Origin: Ilumatobacter sp.
GTDB taxonomy: Bacteria; Actinomycetota; Acidimicrobiia; Acidimicrobiales; Ilumatobacteraceae
Length of the DNA: 64,000 nucleotides
NCBI GenBank assembly: GCA_018666235.1
Contig: JABJAB010000097.1
Span: 1-64,000, forward strand
Direction of reading: 5' to 3'
The first letter of the stretch is position 1; each line of letters opens with the position of its first letter. Under the pieces are notes generated by a model. That model saw only the letters and a program-made list of their open reading frames with translations, did no database searches and was not told where the DNA came from. Below are positions 26,634 through 35,542 of the stretch, one piece after another. The position numbers were made by a program, and so were the translations under genes.

Positions 26634-27023
26634 ATGACCATCTCGACTGATGACCGCCTCGAACTGCACGAACTGCCCGGGCGATACGGCGACGCCATCG
26701 ATGATCGAGACTGGGCGCGGCTCGACCGAATTTTCACCGATGACGCCACGTTCGACATGACCGACCTTGGCGTTCCGCTCCTCGAAGGGCTGACCGAGAT
26801 TCGGCGCTTCATGGACGAAGATGCCGAGCATCCGAAGACCCACACAATGACGAACATCTACGTCGATGCTGATGACGATGGCGTTCGCCTCAACTTCCGG
26901 ATCGTCGCCTTACTGCGCGGCGGTCTCGCTGGAACTGCTTCGTACTACGACCAGGTGATCAAGACCGGTGACGGTTGGCGAGTCCAGCACCGGGTGGTCA
27001 CCCTCCGTCGCCGGCCTGACTGA
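26634..27023 (+). CDS. SnoaL-like / nuclear-transport-factor-2-fold protein
   Basis: A 129-residue cone-fold protein: LHELPGRYGDAIDDRDWARLDRIFTDDATFDM is the standard first helix and strand of SnoaL_4, followed by FRIVALLRGG and DQVIKTGDGWRVQHRVVTLRRR. The family includes small hydratases, isomerases and dehydratases of steroid and aromatic catabolism. It follows the acyl-CoA dehydrogenase by 38 bases on the same strand. The catalytic residues are not obvious. Confidence 0.85.
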   Translation: MTISTDDRLELHELPGRYGDAIDDRDWARLDRIFTDDATFDMTDLGVPLLEGLTEIRRFMDEDAEHPKTHTMTNIYVDADDDGVRLNFRIVALLRGGLAGTASYYDQVIKTGDGWRVQHRVVTLRRRPD

Positions 27024-27057
27024 GATCGCCCACACGGTCGGAAGCCATTTGCGACTC

Positions 27058-27537
27058 TCAGGATCTGCCGCGACGGACGGCCTCGCGCATCAGTGACCGG
27101 TTGCCTTCTTCGCGGAGCAGGCGCAGCCGAACACGCTCAAGCTTCCAACCGTCGACGGTGCGGATCGCATCATCGGTATAGGTACCAAACATCGTGTAGC
27201 GGTCGGACCCCTGTCCGGTATGCAGCCAGTGCTCGGCGCGCATGTGTGCCGTGATCGTGGCCCGGTTGCCGTCGATCGCGTAGCGGTGCGAACCGATGAA
27301 GTGCTGCGAGCGCTCGAGACCGGCAAACAGCACGCGGGCATTGGCGACCACCCGGTCAGCGGGCGCTGGACGCGGCGGTGGCTCCGGCTGGTAATCGCTC
27401 ATGTCCATGGTGACTTCGTCAGCGAACACGGTTCGCCACAAGTCCCAGTCTTCGTGATCGAGGCCGAACGCGTATCGATGGATGAGGTCGCGCAGGTCCG
27501 ACTCGTCGATGAGTCGTTGCACCAATTCGTCGTTCAT
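27058..27537 (-). CDS. SnoaL-like protein in CoA-transferase operon
   Basis: A 159-residue cone-fold protein with IHRYAFGLDHEDWDLWRTVFADEVTMDMS and TDDAIRTVDGWKLERVRLRLLREEGN, the typical SnoaL_4 pattern. It is the last gene of the minus-strand SDR/CoA-transferase operon; its ATG overlaps the CoA-transferase stop by four bases. Convergent with another SnoaL-like gene (26634) but clearly distinct in sequence. It likely performs a dehydration or isomerisation in the pathway. Confidence 0.85.
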   Translation of the reverse strand: MNDELVQRLIDESDLRDLIHRYAFGLDHEDWDLWRTVFADEVTMDMSDYQPEPPPRPAPADRVVANARVLFAGLERSQHFIGSHRYAIDGNRATITAHMRAEHWLHTGQGSDRYTMFGTYTDDAIRTVDGWKLERVRLRLLREEGNRSLMREAVRRGRS

Positions 27538-28688
27538 GACTGCACCCATTCGTCCGTGCTCAACGCGCCGATATCGGCCGCAGCAATACCAAGCCACTCG
27601 TCGAGTACTTCGGCATTGTGTTCCCCGCGAAACGCTGCCACGCCGACGTCGGAGCAGTCAGTCGCCGACATCCGATACGGGTTGCGTACCACCTTGCGCG
27701 TGCCACCGGCCCGGTCGTCGACCTCGACCACCGTGTTGCGATGCATGACAGTCGGAGACTCCAATACTTCGCTGCAATCCCGGACGTCAGCCCACGCCAG
27801 GTTGGCCGCTTCAAAGGTTGCGATGACCTCGGCCCGACCCGCGAGGCCACACAGGTAGTCCGTGATGATCCTGCGACGCGACGCAACCTTGTCGGCGATA
27901 TCGGCGTCGGCCGGCGTCGGATCGACCAACCCCGCGGTCTTCGAGAGCTGATGCCAGATCCAGCGGAGGCCCCCGGTCAACATCTTGGGTCCGTCGACGG
28001 TTCGCCACACCTCACCGTTGACCGACTCAGTTCGTCGGGCTCCGTCGAGCACATTGACAATGATGTCGGCCGAGAAGGTCATCGCATCGATCATCGCCAT
28101 GTCAATGTGCTGCCCCCCGTGGCCGGCGTCGCGCATCCGGAGCGCCGAGAGCACACCAATCACACCGTGCATCCCGGAGAGCACGTCCGCGGCGCTCAGG
28201 TCGAGGTCGAGCGGCATCTCGTCACCGACCCCGTGGGGCAGGATGCCCGATTCGGCATGGATGATCGAGGCGTACGCGGCGCGCTGCGCCTCTGGGCCGT
28301 CCTGACCGAAGCCGCTGATTGACAACATGATCAGCTCCGGATGACGAGCATGCACGGTGGCCCAGTCCAGGCCGAACTTCGCCATCACGCCCGGGCGAAA
28401 GTTTTCGATCAACACGTCGGCCTGCTCGGCGAGTTGCAACACCAACTCAGGGCCGCCATCGGCCTGCAAGTCGATGCAAACATTTCGTTTGCCGCAGTTC
28501 TGCTGCGTGAAGTAGGTCGAGAGACCGGCGGTCTTGCGACCCCACAGTCGCGTGACGTCGCCATCGGGGGGCTCGATCTTCACGACGTCCGCACCAAGAT
28601 CAGAGAGCGTGCGTCCGGCGATCGGCCCGGCGAAGACTCGCGAGAGGTCGAGCACCTTCACCCCATCAAGCGGCCGCGGCCCCGCCAT
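27534..28688 (-). CDS. CaiB/BaiF family (class III) CoA-transferase
   Basis: A 384-residue enzyme transferring CoA between carboxylic acids. The N-terminal LDLSRVFAGPIAGRTLSDLGADVVKIEPP is the hallmark CoA-binding segment, RNVCIDL follows, and Asp168 (SAADVLSGMHG) matches the catalytic aspartate that forms the mixed anhydride. The start overlaps the stop of the upstream SDR by one base (TGATG). It would activate an acid without ATP, complementing the AMP-dependent ligase at 12081. Confidence 0.92.
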   Translation of the reverse strand: MAGPRPLDGVKVLDLSRVFAGPIAGRTLSDLGADVVKIEPPDGDVTRLWGRKTAGLSTYFTQQNCGKRNVCIDLQADGGPELVLQLAEQADVLIENFRPGVMAKFGLDWATVHARHPELIMLSISGFGQDGPEAQRAAYASIIHAESGILPHGVGDEMPLDLDLSAADVLSGMHGVIGVLSALRMRDAGHGGQHIDMAMIDAMTFSADIIVNVLDGARRTESVNGEVWRTVDGPKMLTGGLRWIWHQLSKTAGLVDPTPADADIADKVASRRRIITDYLCGLAGRAEVIATFEAANLAWADVRDCSEVLESPTVMHRNTVVEVDDRAGGTRKVVRNPYRMSATDCSDVGVAAFRGEHNAEVLDEWLGIAAADIGALSTDEWVQS

Positions 28689-29551
28689 CAGGTCAGCCTG
28701 CCTTGGGACAGCATCCCGTCGGGATCCATCATCTCGATCTGCTCGCGATAGAGCTTGAGCAGTCGAGGATGGGTGAACATCCAGAACCTCCCGTTCACAA
28801 TGCCGTCGAGCACGATGCGGCCCACCTCGTCGGGATCCATCCCGTTCGACAGGAAGTCGCCGATCTTGCTGCCGAGCTTCTTGCCGGCCTCGCCGGCCTG
28901 CGCCACTTCACCCTGTGCCGCCTTGCGGTTGCGGACGCTGTTGCGGCTGATCTCGGTGTTGATCGGCCCGGGGCAGAGGACCGATGCATGGTGCGGTGAC
29001 TTGCCGATTCGAAACTCGCGTTCAAGCGTTGCCATGAGCGCGATGACGCCACTCTTGGCGACGTTGTACGGGCCCGCGGCAGCACCGGCGATCAGGCCCG
29101 AGACCGACGAGGTGGTGTTGATGTGCCCTCCATGCTCGGACTGTTGGATGAGCGGTTGAAAGACCTTGGTGCCATAGATCGGTCCCCACAGGTCGACCCC
29201 GAGTGTCCATTCCCAATCGTCCACCGTGACGTTGAAGAGCTTCGCAAACACAGCAGCTCCGGCGTTGTTGCACAGTACGTCGACGCGTTTGTGGGTGTCC
29301 ATCGTCGCGTCGGCCATCGCTTGCACATCGTCAAGTTTCGAGACATCGGCCTGCACGCCGATCGCGTCGTGTCCGGCGGATCGCAACTCCGCGGCAGCTG
29401 CCTCGACGCGATCAGCATCGATGTCCGCCATCACCACCGCCATTCCGGCTTCGGTGAATGCCCGAGCCATGCCGAGACCGATGCCACCGGCCGCGCCGGT
29501 GATCACCGCCACCTTGCCGTGTGGTTCGAATACCAACTGGTCGTCGCTCAT
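28688..29551 (-). CDS. Short-chain dehydrogenase, first gene of CoA-transferase operon
   Basis: A 287-residue SDR: TGAAGGIGLG cofactor motif, CNNAGA, TTSSVSG with the active Ser, and the YNVAK Tyr/Lys pair. The C-terminal extension (KIGDFLSNGMDPDEVG to FTHPRLLKLYREQIEMM) is typical of SDRs next to degradation genes. ATG 29551 has a GGTGGG-type ribosome site. It is divergent from the Baeyer-Villiger monooxygenase at 29660. Confidence 0.9.
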   Translation of the reverse strand: MSDDQLVFEPHGKVAVITGAAGGIGLGMARAFTEAGMAVVMADIDADRVEAAAAELRSAGHDAIGVQADVSKLDDVQAMADATMDTHKRVDVLCNNAGAAVFAKLFNVTVDDWEWTLGVDLWGPIYGTKVFQPLIQQSEHGGHINTTSSVSGLIAGAAAGPYNVAKSGVIALMATLEREFRIGKSPHHASVLCPGPINTEISRNSVRNRKAAQGEVAQAGEAGKKLGSKIGDFLSNGMDPDEVGRIVLDGIVNGRFWMFTHPRLLKLYREQIEMMDPDGMLSQGRLT

Positions 29552-29659
29552 GACTTTCCCACCCTGTGGCCCCATCTCGCTTGCGCGCCTGAGAGTCGGC
29601 GCTGATGTCACGGATCCCCCGATCCGATGACGACGCTACATCCCCGCGATGATGACCTC

Positions 29660-31441
29660 ATGGCCGAAGAGAAGCAGGACAAGTTCGTGATGGACTTCGA
29701 CGTGACCGAGCGCGCCGACCGTCCACCGCAGGAGTACTACGACGACATCAAGGCCAAATTTGCCGAGGAGCGCGACCTCCGCCTCGAATACCGACCGCCC
29801 GGCACCGAGAACTACCGCGATCTCGACGGCGCGATGGCCGACCTCGCACGTGACCCGTACGCCGACGATTGGGTCGAGCGCACACCGATTGACGATGTGG
29901 CCAACGGCGGCGAGGTCGAGGTGCTGTTCATCGGTGGCGGATTCTCCGCACTGCTCACATCGGCACGACTGCGCGAAAAGGGTGTCGAGAGCATCCGCAT
30001 CGTCGAACGCGGCGCCGACGTCGGTGGCACCTGGTACTGGAATCGGTATCCGGGAGTGGCGTGCGATGTGGTCGCCTACGACTATCTGCCGCTGCTCGAC
30101 GAGATGAACTACGTCCCCACCCGGCACTACGCGCAGGGCCCAGAGATCTTCGCCCACTGCCAGGCAATCGCCGAGAAGTACGACCTGTACGACCTCGCCG
30201 TGTTCCAGACCACCGTGACCTCGACGGTGTGGGACGGCGAGGCCCAACGTTGGAACATCACGACTGATCGCGGCGACACGATGCGCGCCAAGTTCGTGGT
30301 CTGCGCAAACGGCACGTTGGCCAAGCCGCGTTTGGCGCGGATTGACGGCATGGAGACGTACCGGGGACACTCCTTTCACACGTCGCGTTGGGATTACGGC
30401 TTCACCGGCGCCGACCTCGAAAACCTGCGCGACGTCCGCGTCGGCATCATCGGCACCGGCGCAAGCGCCGTACAGATCATCCCCAACCTCGCCAAGACGG
30501 CGAAGAGCGTGCACGTGTTCCAGCGCACCCCGTCCTCGATCGACATCCGTGACGACTGGGAGACCAGCGACGAGTGGGCAGCCAAGCAAGGCGACGGCTG
30601 GCAGGCCAGGCGCCGCGCCAAGATCGTCAGCAAGCTGCGCGAGCAGGCCGAACGCCGCGGTCAACTGCGCGGCGGCATCACTCGTGACGAGAAGATCCGC
30701 CGTCAGGAGAACAACAACATCGACGCGATGATGCGCATCCACAAGCGCATCGACGACACCGTCGAGGACCCTGCCACGGCCGAGTCATTGAAGCCGTGGT
30801 ACATGCTGATGTGCAAACGGCCGTGCTTCCACAACGAGTACCTCCCTGCGTTCAACCGACCGAACGTGCACCTCATCGACACCCATGGCAAGGGTGTCAC
30901 CGAGATCGGCGAGCGCGGCCCGATCTTCGACGGCGTCGAGTATGAAGTCGACCTCCTCATCTACGCCACCGGGTTCGAAGTGCAACAGACCGGCATCTAC
31001 AACCGGATCGTCGGTGACAACGATCTCGACCTCAACGACAAGTACGACAGCGGCATCCGCACCATGCTGGGCATCCACACCGCCGGTTTCCCGAACATGT
31101 TCATCATGGGCGGCTACCAGGCATCGTTTCAGTTCAACCTCACCGACCTGCTGCAAGTGCAGGGCGACCACATTGCGAACTGCATCAAGCACGCCCGCAC
31201 GCACGGCTACGACACCATCGATGTGACGTCTGAGTCGGAGGACTGGTGGGTGCACGAGGTGATTGCGCACCGCGGAAAAACCACACGCAATCAAGAGTGC
31301 ACGCCCGGTTACTACAACTTCGAAGGCCAGGAAAACCGACGCCAGGACGGCAACTACAACGGCGGCTTCCCGGCGTACATCGATCACATCGCCGACATCG
31401 AGGCTGACATGGACACCCATTTCGTCTACACCAAGGACTGA
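29660..31441 (+). CDS. Flavin-containing monooxygenase, Baeyer-Villiger type (paralogue 2)
   Basis: A 593-residue FAD/NADPH enzyme. An 80-residue extension precedes FIGGGFSALLT (FAD motif, about residues 90-100). The fingerprint YRGHSFHTSRWD departs from FxGxxxHxxxWD only at the first position (Tyr for Phe). GIIGTGASAVQIIP is the NADPH motif. It has long identical blocks with the gene at 1853. It is followed by an enoyl-CoA hydratase eight bases later and divergent from the SDR/CoA-transferase/SnoaL operon, which suggests a two-way regulated module for ketone or ring oxidation and CoA-dependent breakdown. Confidence 0.92.
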   Translation: MAEEKQDKFVMDFDVTERADRPPQEYYDDIKAKFAEERDLRLEYRPPGTENYRDLDGAMADLARDPYADDWVERTPIDDVANGGEVEVLFIGGGFSALLTSARLREKGVESIRIVERGADVGGTWYWNRYPGVACDVVAYDYLPLLDEMNYVPTRHYAQGPEIFAHCQAIAEKYDLYDLAVFQTTVTSTVWDGEAQRWNITTDRGDTMRAKFVVCANGTLAKPRLARIDGMETYRGHSFHTSRWDYGFTGADLENLRDVRVGIIGTGASAVQIIPNLAKTAKSVHVFQRTPSSIDIRDDWETSDEWAAKQGDGWQARRRAKIVSKLREQAERRGQLRGGITRDEKIRRQENNNIDAMMRIHKRIDDTVEDPATAESLKPWYMLMCKRPCFHNEYLPAFNRPNVHLIDTHGKGVTEIGERGPIFDGVEYEVDLLIYATGFEVQQTGIYNRIVGDNDLDLNDKYDSGIRTMLGIHTAGFPNMFIMGGYQASFQFNLTDLLQVQGDHIANCIKHARTHGYDTIDVTSESEDWWVHEVIAHRGKTTRNQECTPGYYNFEGQENRRQDGNYNGGFPAYIDHIADIEADMDTHFVYTKD

Positions 31442-31448
31442 ACACAAC

Positions 31449-32285
31449 ATGGCCGACAACACCTGGGAACACATCCGCATCGAGCGCCCGAGTGACCGCG
31501 TCGCTCGGATCACGCTCGCCCGACCTGAGGCCGCGAACGCGCAGAACTACCAGATGCTCAGCGAGCTGAACGAGGCCTTTGACGAAGCTGCACGCGACGA
31601 CGAGGTCCGGGTGATCATCCTCGCCGCGGACGGCAAACACTTCTCAGCCGGCCACGACCTTCGCGCCGACACCGACATGTCCGACATCGATCCACTCGGC
31701 ACCTGGTGCTGTTTCGACGCCGAGGGCGCCGAGGGCTACATGGCCAAGGAGGCCGAGATGTACGTCGGGTTGTGCTGGCGGTGGCGGAACATCCCCAAGC
31801 CGACCATCGCCCAGGTGCACGGCAAGGTAATTGCCGGCGGACTGATGCTCATGTGGCCGATGGACCTCGTGGTGTGCAGCGACGACGCGACGTTCTCAGA
31901 CCCGGTTGTCGCCTTTGGCGTCAACGGCCATGAGTACTTCACGCACCCCTTTGAGGCCGGCGCCCGCCTGGCCAAGGAAATGCTGTTCACCGGCCGCTCG
32001 ATCACCGCGGACGAGGCACTCCGATGCGGCATGGTCAACACCGTCGTCGCACGCGACGACCTTGAATCGACGACGTTGGCAATGGCCGAGCGGATCGCCC
32101 AACGCCCGATGATCGGCCTCACCCTCGCGAAGCAAAGCGTCAACAACACGCTCGACCAGATGGGGATGTACACCTCGATCCAGTCGGCGTTCGCACTGCA
32201 CCACGTCGGACACAACCACAACGCGCGAGTGCACGGCATGATTGTTGACCCCGCCGGCGCACAGGTCATCCGCGACGAAGCCTGA
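31449..32285 (+). CDS. Enoyl-CoA hydratase/isomerase family protein
   Basis: A 278-residue crotonase-fold enzyme. ADGKHFSAGHDLRA is the first oxyanion loop. The second is VHGKVIAGGLMLMWPMDLVVCSDDATFSDP, in which the usual Gly-Gly-Gly is Ala-Gly-Gly. FAVGVNG-type segment VVAFGVNGHEYF follows, then the C-terminal helix trimer region. The two catalytic Glu residues of classical hydratases are not evident, so another crotonase reaction (isomerisation or thioester hydrolysis) is possible. It lies eight bases after the Baeyer-Villiger monooxygenase gene and is probably cotranslated. Confidence 0.88.
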   Translation: MADNTWEHIRIERPSDRVARITLARPEAANAQNYQMLSELNEAFDEAARDDEVRVIILAADGKHFSAGHDLRADTDMSDIDPLGTWCCFDAEGAEGYMAKEAEMYVGLCWRWRNIPKPTIAQVHGKVIAGGLMLMWPMDLVVCSDDATFSDPVVAFGVNGHEYFTHPFEAGARLAKEMLFTGRSITADEALRCGMVNTVVARDDLESTTLAMAERIAQRPMIGLTLAKQSVNNTLDQMGMYTSIQSAFALHHVGHNHNARVHGMIVDPAGAQVIRDEA

Positions 32286-32363
32286 GCGCCGGGAGGAGCG
32301 GGTGAAACCGCGACGCCGTGGGCCGCATCGTCACGCGACGACTGAGTTGCCTAGGTTCGGCCT

Positions 32364-33272
32364 ATGACCGAACGCATGCCCGCCGTGTCCCTCGCCGCCG
32401 TCCCGGGGCGCCGCGCCCAGACCGTCGAGTTGGCAGCCGAGATCGAACAGCGCGGCTTCTCCGGTCTCTACTGCCCCAGCTTCGGCGATGCGATGGGGCT
32501 GTGCCTCTCCATCGCTCACGCAACCAACACCATTGAGTTCGGCACGTCGATTCAGCCCATCTATCTGCAACATCCAGTGGCACTTGCGACGTCCGCGAGT
32601 TACCTCCACGAAATCGCTGACGGGCGATTCAGGCTCGGTGTCGGCGTCACCCACGGCCCAGTGATCAAACGCCTCGGCGTCGAGACCGGCAAGCCGCTGA
32701 GCGACATGCGCGAGTACGTCACGACAATGCGCGAAGCCTCCGAGCAGATGGGCGGACTGCCCGACGTCGTGCTTGCCGCCCTGCGCGACAAGATGGTTGA
32801 GCTCTCCGTGGAGGTCGGTGACGGTGCGGTCTGGGCCAATGCGTCGCGGAGTCGGATGGAGCATTCGCTCGACCTCGTCCCCGATGATCGACGCTCATCA
32901 GACTTTTGGATCGGCAACATGATTCCGACCGTTATTGACGAGGACATCGAAGCCGCCCGCGCCCGAAACCGCAAGACGTTGCAGGGTTATGTCGCCCTGC
33001 CCAACTATCGCAACTACTGGATTGACGCCGGATACGAGGCCGAGATGGAGGCAGTCGCCACCGCTCTGGCTGCACGCGACAAGGACGCCGTTTTCGCTGC
33101 GATGAGCGACGCCTGGCTTGACGACTGCACGCTCTCGGGTTCAGCAGATCGCGTTCGCGACGGAGTCGAGGCCTGGTTTGACGCCGGTATCACTGCGCCG
33201 ATTCTGGTCCCATCATCGACCTCGGGCGGCCAGGTCAAAGCATTCGCTGAACTGTTCGACACGTTCGGCTGA
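32364..33272 (+). CDS. Luciferase-like (LLM class) F420-type oxidoreductase
   Basis: A 302-residue TIM-barrel enzyme of the bacterial luciferase-like superfamily. AEIEQRGFSGLYCPSFGDAM, IEFGTSIQPIYLQHPVALATSASYLHEIADGRFRLGVGVTHG and SADRVRDGVEAWFDAGITAPIL are the conserved barrel segments. The LGVGVTHG strand is typical of F420-dependent members. Whether it uses F420 or FMN cannot be settled from sequence. It probably serves the adjacent degradation module. Confidence 0.88.
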   Translation: MTERMPAVSLAAVPGRRAQTVELAAEIEQRGFSGLYCPSFGDAMGLCLSIAHATNTIEFGTSIQPIYLQHPVALATSASYLHEIADGRFRLGVGVTHGPVIKRLGVETGKPLSDMREYVTTMREASEQMGGLPDVVLAALRDKMVELSVEVGDGAVWANASRSRMEHSLDLVPDDRRSSDFWIGNMIPTVIDEDIEAARARNRKTLQGYVALPNYRNYWIDAGYEAEMEAVATALAARDKDAVFAAMSDAWLDDCTLSGSADRVRDGVEAWFDAGITAPILVPSSTSGGQVKAFAELFDTFG

Positions 33273-33295
33273 GGCCGACTCAAGAAACCGCACGC

Positions 33296-34042
33296 TCAGA
33301 TCTGGAGACCCGTCGTGGCGCCACCATCGACGAGCATGTTCGCTCCGGTCACAAAGCTGGCTCGGTCACTCACGAGAAACGCGACCACGTTCGCGATCTC
33401 TTCGGGTGTCCCCAAACGACGAAACGGATTCTGCTTGAGGGTCGCGTCCCAGAGTTTGCCGCCTTCTTTGCGAGCATCGTCCCAGACCCCTCCCGGGAAC
33501 AGAATGTCGCCCGGAGAGACGACATTGACCCGGATGCCGCGCCGTGCCACCTCGAATGCCAGCGACTTCACCATGCTGACCGTTGCTGCTTTGACCGCTG
33601 CGTAAGCAGCGATCCGCGGCGCTCCGGTGCTGGCTGCACGCGAGCCGATACAGACGAGGTTGGCACCTGCGTGATCTTCCATCTTGCCGAGCGCAGCGCG
33701 GAGGAGTTCGTCGGTTCGCACGAGGTCGACATTGACCGATGCGCTCCAATCCGGTCCCGCCATCGCCGACACGTTCGAGACGACGATGTCGAGCCCACCC
33801 ATCTGCTCGGCCGCCCATTCGACGAGCGCCGTCGGGTCACCCTCGACGGCCATGTCGGTAGCACGGTGATGGACCGTGCCCAGCGCCGACAACTCAGCTG
33901 CAGCTGTTGCGAGGCCGTCCGCGTTGCGGGCACAGATCGTGACGACCGCACCCTCTTCGAGGAGCGCCTGCGTGATGCCACGGCCGATGCCCTTGCTTCC
34001 GCCCGTGACGAGAATGCGTTTGCCGGTGAGTCCAAGGTCCAT
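33296..34042 (-). CDS. Short-chain dehydrogenase/reductase
   Basis: A 248-residue classical SDR: VTGGSKGIG motif, SNVSA in place of NNAG, and YAAVK catalytic pair. C-terminus NPFRRLGTPEEIANVVAFLVSDRASFVTGANMLVDGG is the standard FabG-like ending. The ATG at 34042 is used. It lies between a luciferase-like oxidoreductase (convergent) and the P450 gene (same strand, upstream). Confidence 0.92.
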   Translation of the reverse strand: MDLGLTGKRILVTGGSKGIGRGITQALLEEGAVVTICARNADGLATAAAELSALGTVHHRATDMAVEGDPTALVEWAAEQMGGLDIVVSNVSAMAGPDWSASVNVDLVRTDELLRAALGKMEDHAGANLVCIGSRAASTGAPRIAAYAAVKAATVSMVKSLAFEVARRGIRVNVVSPGDILFPGGVWDDARKEGGKLWDATLKQNPFRRLGTPEEIANVVAFLVSDRASFVTGANMLVDGGATTGLQI

Positions 34043-34149
34043 CACACAAACGTAGGCGGGCGCCCTGGCAGTGGCGCCGTCGGACTCACCGACGACTCCG
34101 CGCCTGGCCAGCTACGAAAGGCCGCCGCGGCCTGCGCGGCGACTCGGTC

Positions 34150-35403
34150 TCAGGCGTCTGAGCGGGGCGTCGGCGTGAAACGGACGTTGAGATGTTTGAC
34201 GCCGGTGACCAACGGGATCCCTGCGACGTCAAGCGGGACGGCGTCACCCACCACTTCGATGTCGGGAAGCCGGGTAAACAAGTCGCGGAAAACCACCGCG
34301 AGTTCGCGTCGCGCCAAGTTGGCACCGAGGCAGAAGTGCGGACCGGGGCCACCAAAACCGAGGTGGGGGTTCGGACTGCGCAGCACGTCGAACCGCTCAG
34401 GATCCTTGAAGACCTTCGGGTCGCGGTTGCCTGCGCCGTACAACATCACGACCTTGTCGCCCGTCACGAAATCGTGGCCCGACATCGTGAGGTCGTTGGT
34501 GACGGTGCGGCGCATGAAGGTGACCGGCGACGCGTAGCGAACGATTTCCTCGACTGCGGTTGGTGTGACACCTTCAACGTCGTGTTGCCAGATAGCGCGC
34601 TGTTCTGGGTGCTGCGCGAGAAGGTTCATGCCGTGACTGATCGCCGTCCGAGTGGTGTCGTTGCCGGCGACTGCAAGCAGGATGAAGAACGGCGCCACCT
34701 CTTCGGGGGCGAGCATCTCACCATCGAGATCATTGTGAACGAGCTTCGATGTGAGATCGTCTGTGGGGTTCTTCCGACGCTCGTCAGCGAGTTCGTTCAT
34801 CAGTTCGGTCAGCTGGATTCCGGCACCAAAGATGGCCATCATTGGGTCGCCGTCACCGATGAACTCGGGGTCGCCACCGCTGAGTATCACATTCGTTGCG
34901 TTGAGCACGGTGTCGAACTCGCTGCGCGGGATCCCCATCATGTCGCAGATCACGAGTAGCGGAAATGGTTGCGAGAGCGCCTTCACCAGGTCAACCTCGC
35001 CCTGCTCACAGAATCCGTCGATGACCTCACGCGAAATTGTCTCAACCGAATCGAGGACTGTCGCGAGGTCAGTCGGCGTGAACGTCTTGGCGACAATCGC
35101 GCGCTGACGCTGATGGCGCGGGTTGTCCATGTTGATGAACGACCCGAAGAATTCGAGTGCTTCAGGCGGTAGGTCCACGATCGAGATCGCACCCTGGGCA
35201 GAACTGAACTCCTTGGCGTTCTTGCTGATCTGGACGATCTCGTCGAAGCGAGTGACAGCGAAGAATCGTTCTTCCTCACCGGTCATGTCATTGACGAACT
35301 GGACCTCGCTGAAGGGTCCGGATTCGCGGATCGCGATCATCTCCTGCATTCGATCGTCAAGAGGCTGCGTCCAGAAAGACGGTTCAATCAAGCGGGAGGT
35401 CAT
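34150..35403 (-). CDS. Cytochrome P450
   Basis: A 417-residue heme monooxygenase. The I-helix motif is AGNDTTR, EEIVR is the K-helix ExxR, and FGGPGPHFCLGANLA is the heme loop with Cys358 as axial ligand. The segment NMDNPRHQRQRAIVAKTFTP is shared with actinobacterial CYP124/125/142-type enzymes that hydroxylate branched lipids or sterol side chains, but this is a loose similarity. The start at ATG 35403 is chosen; the frame continues upstream into the intergenic region. Ferredoxin and reductase partners are not seen nearby. It is divergent from an MFS transporter. Confidence 0.93.
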   Translation of the reverse strand: MTSRLIEPSFWTQPLDDRMQEMIAIRESGPFSEVQFVNDMTGEEERFFAVTRFDEIVQISKNAKEFSSAQGAISIVDLPPEALEFFGSFINMDNPRHQRQRAIVAKTFTPTDLATVLDSVETISREVIDGFCEQGEVDLVKALSQPFPLLVICDMMGIPRSEFDTVLNATNVILSGGDPEFIGDGDPMMAIFGAGIQLTELMNELADERRKNPTDDLTSKLVHNDLDGEMLAPEEVAPFFILLAVAGNDTTRTAISHGMNLLAQHPEQRAIWQHDVEGVTPTAVEEIVRYASPVTFMRRTVTNDLTMSGHDFVTGDKVVMLYGAGNRDPKVFKDPERFDVLRSPNPHLGFGGPGPHFCLGANLARRELAVVFRDLFTRLPDIEVVGDAVPLDVAGIPLVTGVKHLNVRFTPTPRSDA

Positions 35404-35542
35404 GAAACGATCGTAGAACGCCAACCCAGGCTGTTCTCGCACCGTGACAATTTGCCCGTAGACCAACCAGCCGGCATGGACACCCACACGAGATACCAGC
35501 CGAAACCACCGACGCTTGATTGCGTCCGTATCATCCAGTTTG

